This document shows positions 59,482 to 64,000 of a stretch of 64,000 bases of DNA, piece after piece. The notes beneath the pieces are model-generated. The model saw only the letters and a list, made by a program, of their open reading frames with translations. It searched no databases and had not been told where the DNA came from. Both the position numbers and the translations under genes were made by a program. The stretch's first letter is position 1, and the number at the start of each line of letters is the position of its first letter. Source of the DNA: Streptomyces sp. NBC_01283 (GTDB lineage: Bacteria > Actinomycetota > Actinomycetes > Streptomycetales > Streptomycetaceae); assembly GCF_041435335.1 (NCBI RefSeq), contig NZ_CP108430.1:1984001-2048000 (forward strand), given 5' to 3'.

Positions 59482-60728
59482 CGAGGAGGCTCCATTCGCT
59501 GTGCTGCTGCGCGGAGATCGTCGAAGGCCGATCCAAGCATGCTCAACGCCCTTTCCACGTGCGGCAATTCCAGCGCGTCCGGTGCGGCGAGGGACGCGAG
59601 GCGCTCCTGCCGGGTGGAGCCGAGCAGAGGTCCGGTGGACAGACGTACGCGCAGTGCCCCCAGTTCGTCGCCGAAGCGGTGGCTGCCGGGGGCGGGCATG
59701 GCGAGGCGTTCGCCGAGGAAGTCCTCCAGGTCCTGCGAGTCGCCGACACCGCGCGCGGCGAGGGCAGGGCGGAGCGGCCCGAGGTCCACGTAGAAGTGAC
59801 GGCCCGCCGCCGGGGGCCGGGCGAGCGCGCCCGCCGCGAGCACCGCGCGCGTGGCCGCCGCGGCGGCCACGCGCGCGTGCAGGTGGGTGGCACCGGCGAG
59901 GCGGTCGGTGACCTCGTCCGGCTCGCCCAGGGCGTACGACGCCGCAGCGCCGACGGGCGCCGCGACGGACGCGCCGAGCGCGGTGAGGACGTCCAGGGTG
60001 CGGGCCCGCAGGGCGCCGCCCCGCGCACCGGCCGGGAACCGGGCGATCGCGGCGGGCCAGCCCGGCGGCAGGAACGGTCCGGAGAGATCGGTGAGGACCG
60101 TCACCCGTTCGGGGTCCATCTCGGCGGGGCCGACGAGCACGGTGTCGTGCGGCCGGTGCAGGGTGTCGCGCCAGGTCTCGTCGCTGACGATGTGCAGCCC
60201 CTCGTCCGCCGCCGCCTCCACGGCTTCGTGCAGCACTTCGGGCGGGGGCACGGTGGCGGTGGGGTCGTCGGCGACGGAGAGCACCAGGAGGCGCGGGGTG
60301 CCGCCCTCGGCGCGGATGCGGCGGACGGTCTCCAGGAGGGCGTACGGGTCGGGGACGCCACCGCACTCGGCGGGCGTCGGCACGTGGTAGACCGACCGGC
60401 CGAGCAGCCGCACCTGCGGCGCCCACCAGGCGGGACACGGACGCGGGAGCAGGACGTCGCCGTCACCGAGGGCGACGGTCAGCGCGAGCAGCAGGGGCGC
60501 GGCGCCCGGCGCGGCGGCGACCTGGCTCCGCTCCGCCGGGAGTCCGCGCCGGGCCCAGTAGCCGCTCGCGGCGTCCAGGAGGGCTGGGCCGCCGCCCGGG
60601 GGTTCGGCGTGGGCGCGGCCCGCGGCACCGGCGAGCACGGCGGACAGCTCGGGCAGGACCGGGAGGCCCGGCTCCGGCAGGGGAGGTCCGTACCGGACAG
60701 GGCCACGGCCTTCGGGTTCCGTCCGCAT
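59478..60728 (-). CDS. class I/II aminotransferase-fold protein lacking the PLP lysine
   Basis: A 416-residue protein with the fold type I aminotransferase pattern: 'AAAPGAAPLLLALTVALGDGDVLLPRPCPAW' (glycine loop), 'GLHIVSDETWRDTLH' (the SDExYxx motif; Asp of the PLP pyridine contact is here), and TDLSGPFLPPGWPAAI where active enzymes read LSKxxxxxGxRxG. The Schiff-base lysine position is Gly217. Loss of it suggests that transamination is abolished and the protein binds PLP non-covalently or acts as a regulator. ATG 60728 is chosen. Coupled to the hydrolase downstream. Confidence 0.75.
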   Translation of the reverse strand: MRTEPEGRGPVRYGPPLPEPGLPVLPELSAVLAGAAGRAHAEPPGGGPALLDAASGYWARRGLPAERSQVAAAPGAAPLLLALTVALGDGDVLLPRPCPAWWAPQVRLLGRSVYHVPTPAECGGVPDPYALLETVRRIRAEGGTPRLLVLSVADDPTATVPPPEVLHEAVEAAADEGLHIVSDETWRDTLHRPHDTVLVGPAEMDPERVTVLTDLSGPFLPPGWPAAIARFPAGARGGALRARTLDVLTALGASVAAPVGAAASYALGEPDEVTDRLAGATHLHARVAAAAATRAVLAAGALARPPAAGRHFYVDLGPLRPALAARGVGDSQDLEDFLGERLAMPAPGSHRFGDELGALRVRLSTGPLLGSTRQERLASLAAPDALELPHVERALSMLGSAFDDLRAAAQRMEPPR

Positions 60729-60834
60729 GGCCCCATCGAAACGCGACGGGCCGTTCCGCGCGCGCGGGGGCCTCCGGCCGGGTGGTTTCTCTCCCGGGGC
60801 CTGCCACGGTTCCCACCCCCTCAAGGGAGTGCGG

Positions 60835-61554
60835 TCAGTCTTCGGTGGCCAGCCCCGCCAGTTCTCGCTCAAGACCCTTGCCCCGTGTCTCCACCACCGC
60901 CGCGGCGACGTCGGCCAGCTTGCGGTTCGTGGTCTGGGAGATGCGGCGCAGGACCGTGAAGGCCTTGTCCACGTCGCAGGTCAGGACGTGCATGACGATG
61001 CCGCAGGCCTGGTCGACGACGGGGCGGGTGCGCAGGGCCGTGCCGAGGTGGTCCAGTTCGGTGAGGGCCGCGCGGTAGCGGCGGTCGCGGACCAGGCCCG
61101 TCGTGGCGAGGTCGCCCAGCGCCTGGGCGGGGCCGTGCCGGACGTCGTCCAGGGCGCCGGGGCGGAAGCTGAACAGGGTCAGGGTGACGGTGAGCCCCGC
61201 GCGCTGGAAGGGGAGCGTGATGCTGGAGCGCACGCCGGAGTCCAGCGCCATGGCGCGGTACTCGGGCCACCGTTCGTCCCGGAGCAGGTCACGGGTCTCC
61301 ACCGGCGCACCGCGCTCCTGCGCCGCCGGGATGGGCCCGGCGCCCGAGCGCAGCTGAACGGAGACGAGACCGGCGAGGTCGGGGTGGGTCACCGAAGCGG
61401 GGTGTTCACTGCCGCCCTCCGATACGGTCGTGCCCGCGCCGCAGCACGCGGTGGTGCAGCGCACGGCGTGTTCCGCCAGTTCCGACAGCCTGCGGCCCGG
61501 CAGCGCGGACTCGGGTCCCGCCAGGTCGAGGTCCGGTTCCGGTATGAGGGGCAT
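60835..61554 (-). CDS. GAF-ANTAR RNA-binding response protein
   Basis: A 239-residue cytoplasmic protein. A GAF domain spans about 20-165 (its strand 'SSITLPFQRAGLTVTLTLFSFRPGALDD' marks the ligand pocket) and an ANTAR domain follows at about 170-232 (RTRPVVDQACGIVMHVLTCDVDKAFTVLRRISQTTNRKLADVAAAVV split here as three helices). ANTAR domains bind tandem hairpins in mRNA leaders to prevent termination. AGGAGGAGG precedes ATG 61554. It diverges from a PAS-GAF gene, so both may be controlled together. Confidence 0.88.
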   Translation of the reverse strand: MPLIPEPDLDLAGPESALPGRRLSELAEHAVRCTTACCGAGTTVSEGGSEHPASVTHPDLAGLVSVQLRSGAGPIPAAQERGAPVETRDLLRDERWPEYRAMALDSGVRSSITLPFQRAGLTVTLTLFSFRPGALDDVRHGPAQALGDLATTGLVRDRRYRAALTELDHLGTALRTRPVVDQACGIVMHVLTCDVDKAFTVLRRISQTTNRKLADVAAAVVETRGKGLERELAGLATED

Positions 61555-61638
61555 GGTGGTTTCCTCCTCCTCTGCCTCCTCTGGTCCGCCTTCCCGCGAC
61601 TCCCCCCGGAAAACGACCGCACCGGCTACGTTCAGCAC

Positions 61639-62814
61639 ATGGCCCAAACGGAGGAGTTCGGTGAAGAGATTGCGGATTTCGTGCGCCGCGTCACCGAGTT
61701 GAAGTCGGCCCGCTCCGTTCCTACGAATGACCTGGGCACGGTGCTCGACGCGGCGATCTTCGAACTCGACCATGTCGCCGCGCAGTTGCGGCCGCTCTAC
61801 GAACGGCTCGTCGCCGAGGGCCACTTGGGCAGCGGTGCGCCCGACCGGGACGAACAGCGACTCCTGCGGGCCCTCTTCCAACGCCTCCCCCTGCCCGTGG
61901 CCCTGGTCGACCGGGAGTCGGTGGTCCGGCGGATGAACTTCGCCGCGACCGGCTTCACGGGCGCACGCGCGGGCTACGCCACCGGCAGGCCGCTGACCGG
62001 TTTCCTGCTGCACGCGGACCGGGTCGCGTTCCGTTCGCAGACCGCAGCGGTCGCACGCGGCGAGGGGGACCGCAGCCTCACCGTCCATCTCCAGCGCGAC
62101 CCGCACCTCCCGGTCCACGCGACGCTCACCGCGCTGCGGCCCGGCGCCGAGCCGCGCACGGCGGTCCTGGTGGTGCTTCAGCCGGGCACGCGGCCCGCGG
62201 GATCACATGCGTCGCGCGTATCGCGCGTATCGCACCAGGAAGCCTTCCACTCTCCGGCTCCCGACCTCGGCGAGGCGACCCGGCACGCGGCCCGCATCGA
62301 CCTCGCGGACGCCATGACCACCGCCCTCCTGACGGCTCCCGCCGGGGACCGCGCGGCCGTGCTCGCACGGGCGGCCGGCGTCCTGCACCCGCGGTTCGCC
62401 GACTGGGTGATCGCCGACGAGGGGGCCGCGCGACAGCGGCGTACGACCGTGCTGGGACCGAAGGACGCGCCGGTCGGCGACGTCCTCGCACAGACGCCCG
62501 CCGCGTGCCCCCTCGTCGTCGAGGCGGCACGCGGCGGGGCGCCCGTGCTCCAGGTCCGTCCGGAGGACCCGGAGTCCTTCGGCCGGGACACGTCCGGCGC
62601 CCCCGTCCTCGTGCGCGCACAGGTGACGTCCCTGCTGTGCGTGCCGCTGAGGGGACGCTCGGACGGGCCGGTGGAAGGCGTCCTCACGCTGTTCAGGAGC
62701 GGGGCGCGGCTCGCCTTCTCGATGGCCGAGGCCCAGACCGCCGACGTGATGTCCCGCCACATCGCGCTGGCCATGACCCGGCACACGAGCCGCGGGACCA
62801 CCGCCAGGCCCTAG
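61639..62814 (+). CDS. PAS and GAF domain sensor protein without output domain
   Basis: A 391-residue protein: a helical N-terminus (about 1-65), a PAS domain (about 75-190; QRLPLPVALVDRESVVRRMNFAATGFTGA) and a GAF domain (about 230-385; ...VTSLLCVPLRGRSDGPVEGVLTLFRSG...). The usual streptomycete partner output, a PP2C phosphatase, is absent: it ends soon after the GAF domain. It may control an anti-sigma switch or the neighbouring sigma factor by protein-protein contact. Its end overlaps the convergent sigma gene by 4 bp. Confidence 0.82.
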   Translation: MAQTEEFGEEIADFVRRVTELKSARSVPTNDLGTVLDAAIFELDHVAAQLRPLYERLVAEGHLGSGAPDRDEQRLLRALFQRLPLPVALVDRESVVRRMNFAATGFTGARAGYATGRPLTGFLLHADRVAFRSQTAAVARGEGDRSLTVHLQRDPHLPVHATLTALRPGAEPRTAVLVVLQPGTRPAGSHASRVSRVSHQEAFHSPAPDLGEATRHAARIDLADAMTTALLTAPAGDRAAVLARAAGVLHPRFADWVIADEGAARQRRTTVLGPKDAPVGDVLAQTPAACPLVVEAARGGAPVLQVRPEDPESFGRDTSGAPVLVRAQVTSLLCVPLRGRSDGPVEGVLTLFRSGARLAFSMAEAQTADVMSRHIALAMTRHTSRGTTARP

Positions 62815-63608
62815 GCGGCGTCCTGCATGACCTCGTCGCGCAGCCGGTCGCAGCAGCGGCTGATCAGACGCGAGACGTGCATCTGGGAGATGCCGAGCTG
62901 ATCGGCGATGCGGCTCTGCGTCATGTCGCCGAAGAACCGCATGTAGAGGATGTCACGCTCCCGCTCGGGCAGCGCGGCGATGCGCGGCTTGACGGCCTCG
63001 CGGTCGATGACGACATCGAGTGCGGGGTCGGGCGCGCCCAGTGCGTCGCGCAGCGCGTATCCGTCCTCGCTGCCCGGCAGTTCGGCGTCGAGGGAGAGGG
63101 CGGTGAAGCTGTCGAGCGCCTCGAGACCGGCGGCCGCGTCCTCCTGGGAGAGCTGCGCCTTCTCGGCGATCTCGGCGAGGGTCGGCGCACGCCCGGGGAC
63201 GGTCTGGGTCAGTTCCTGGCGGGCGAACCGCACCCGGTTGCGCAGGTCCTGCACCCGGCGCGGCACATGGAGGGTCCACATGTGGTCGCGGAAGTGGCGC
63301 TTGATCTCGCCGGTGACGGTCGGCACGGCATAGCTCTCGAAGGCGCTGCCGCGCTCGGGGTCGTAGCGGTCGACGGCCTTGACCAGGCCGAGGGCCGCCA
63401 CCTGGCGCAGGTCGTCCAGTGCCTCGCCGCGGTTGCGGAACCGGCCCGCGAGCCGCTCCGCCATCGGCAGCCAGGCCTTGACCAACTCCTGTCGCAGTGC
63501 GTCGCGTTCGGGCCCGTGCGGCATCTCGGTGAGCCTGCGGAAAGCGGCGGCGGTGTCGGGGGCGTCGTCGTGCGGGTGGCGCTTCGTCTGTCGCGCGTCG
63601 GGTCGCAT
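62811..63608 (-). CDS. RNA polymerase sigma factor of the SigB/SigF/SigG stress group
   Basis: A 265-residue group 3 sigma factor. Region 2 contains RNRGEALDDLRQVAALGLVKAVDRYDPERGSAFESYAVPTVTGEIKRHFRD (through 2.4 segments), region 3 'PGRAPTLAEIAEKAQLSQED', and region 4 LPERERDILYMRFFGDMTQSRIADQLGISQMHVSRLI. These are hallmarks of the Streptomyces sigma-B family. ATG 63608 has AGGGAG upstream; GTG 63653 would add 15 residues. It presumably drives stress genes and is held by an anti-sigma not present here. Confidence 0.93.
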   Translation of the reverse strand: MRPDARQTKRHPHDDAPDTAAAFRRLTEMPHGPERDALRQELVKAWLPMAERLAGRFRNRGEALDDLRQVAALGLVKAVDRYDPERGSAFESYAVPTVTGEIKRHFRDHMWTLHVPRRVQDLRNRVRFARQELTQTVPGRAPTLAEIAEKAQLSQEDAAAGLEALDSFTALSLDAELPGSEDGYALRDALGAPDPALDVVIDREAVKPRIAALPERERDILYMRFFGDMTQSRIADQLGISQMHVSRLISRCCDRLRDEVMQDAA

Positions 63609-63917
63609 GATGCGTCGCAACTCCCTTGTGGGTGCCTTGGGTTGAAGAGTCACCGTGGGATGCGCGCGAGACCGCGACGGGGCACACCCGGGGTCAGCTC
63701 AAGCTGCTCCCACGGACGTGCCTCCGGTCCGAAGCACTGTCTTCTTCGCCTGCCCCCGGGTCCGGGAGGCAAACACATGTGCGTCATGGCTGCGGACCAT
63801 GGACCTCTGCCCCGGGTCCTCCCCCACTCACACTTCTTCGGGGCAAACCCGCATGGACCGGCCGCACACGGGTACTGCGGCGGAAGCACTCACCCCCCGC
63901 ATGGAAGGGCCCCAACC
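63609..63917. promoter_or_regulatory. divergent intergenic region between sigma factor and CBS gene
   Basis: About 310 bp without a convincing gene. It must hold both promoters. Two GTTTGC hexamers read on the minus strand (63769-63774 and 63843-63848) look like the -35 box of sigma-B-type promoters, but I find no GGGTAT-like -10 at the correct distance. GGGTAC at 63870-63875 faces the CBS gene. I see no RNA structure. Confidence 0.35.
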
Positions 63918-64000
63918 ATGGCTGTTGTCGTAAGGGACGTCATGACACCGGGCGTCGCGGCAGTAGGTCCCGATGCCTCGCTGGTGGAGGCGGCGCAGGT
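63918..64000 (+). CDS. CBS-domain protein, 5' end only (cut by window edge)
   Basis: Starts at ATG 63918 after GGAAGGG (63902-63908). The visible 27 codons read MAVVVRDVMTPGVAAVGPDASLVEAA, the usual opening of a CBS domain (xVxDVMTxxVxxVxxxASLxEAAxxM). Full-length relatives have two CBS domains, often with BON, and are common near stress sigma factors. The rest lies outside the window. Confidence 0.8.
   Translation, partial: MAVVVRDVMTPGVAAVGPDASLVEAAQ

Noticed and set aside
63769..63875. Sigma-B-type promoters
   Set aside because: GTTTGC-like -35 boxes are present, but none has a GGGTAT-like -10 with 14-16 bp spacing.
63650..63889. 79-codon minus-strand ORF in the sigma-CBS intergenic gap
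   Set aside because: Pro/Gly/Arg-rich, no ribosome site and no recognisable motif; region more likely holds promoters.

Overview
This window is chromosomal DNA from a high-GC actinomycete, almost certainly Streptomyces or a close relative. G/C dominates third codon positions so strongly that long antisense frames are open everywhere. GTG starts, GTGA/ATGA stop-start overlaps, AGGAGG-type ribosome sites and typical Streptomyces families (SAV_2336-type STAND proteins, ANTAR regulators, SigB-group sigma factors) agree with this. I saw no rRNA, tRNA, CRISPR array, transposase or prophage, so it reads as ordinary chromosome-arm or core-edge sequence.

Layout. 0.1-6.7 kb: a ketopantoate-reductase-like gene followed by an NAD-linked molybdenum formate dehydrogenase operon. 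Its catalytic subunit is split and permuted: Mo domain first, fused FdsG-FdsB second, Fe-S N-terminal part third, then fdhD. 6.8-8.3 kb: a MarR repressor and divergent quinone-reductase-like gene with two palindromes between them. 8.4-11.6 kb: secreted sialidase and a membrane-anchored beta-propeller-like protein. 11.5-16.2 kb: three regulator/transporter sets (BASS transporter/LysR; Lrp/MFS). 16.4-23.6 kb: a long-chain acyl-CoA synthetase and a branched-chain-amino-acid-type ABC importer in which LivH, LivM and LivF are one 1076-residue polypeptide. 23.6-29.1 kb (minus): PQQ-type sugar dehydrogenase, GH18 chitinase and a complete pqqABCDE operon, including a 41-codon pqqA. 29.3-30.2 kb: aldo/keto reductase.

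30.2-37.8 kb (minus) is the most unusual region: a four-gene cassette of Trypco1 protein, trypsin-like/VMAP-C protein, MoxR ATPase and a 1452-residue STAND NTPase-TPR protein with a SAV_2336 N-terminus and a vWA-like region. It looks like an NTP-dependent conflict or signalling system. 37.9-41.6 kb: two methyltransferases, a decayed WYL-regulator remnant, a pterin dehydratase, an XRE/MmyB regulator and a small membrane protein.

41.8-48.4 kb: narGHJI respiratory nitrate reductase, which could be coupled to formate oxidation by the first operon. 48.4-50.9 kb: stand-alone dnaK and an OsmC protein. 51.1-60.7 kb: a caspase-like (clan CD) protein, an APC permease, a holin-like/phosphodiesterase fusion, two metallo-beta-lactamase-fold proteins, a DedA protein and an aminotransferase-fold protein lacking the PLP lysine. 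60.8-64.0 kb: a stress-signalling group (GAF-ANTAR, PAS-GAF, SigB-group sigma factor) and the first codons of a CBS-domain protein cut by the window edge.

Overall themes are anaerobic/formate-nitrate redox metabolism, PQQ enzymology, extracellular glycan degradation and stress/conflict signalling. Two gene fusions in the window carry the same short dispersed repeat at their junction.
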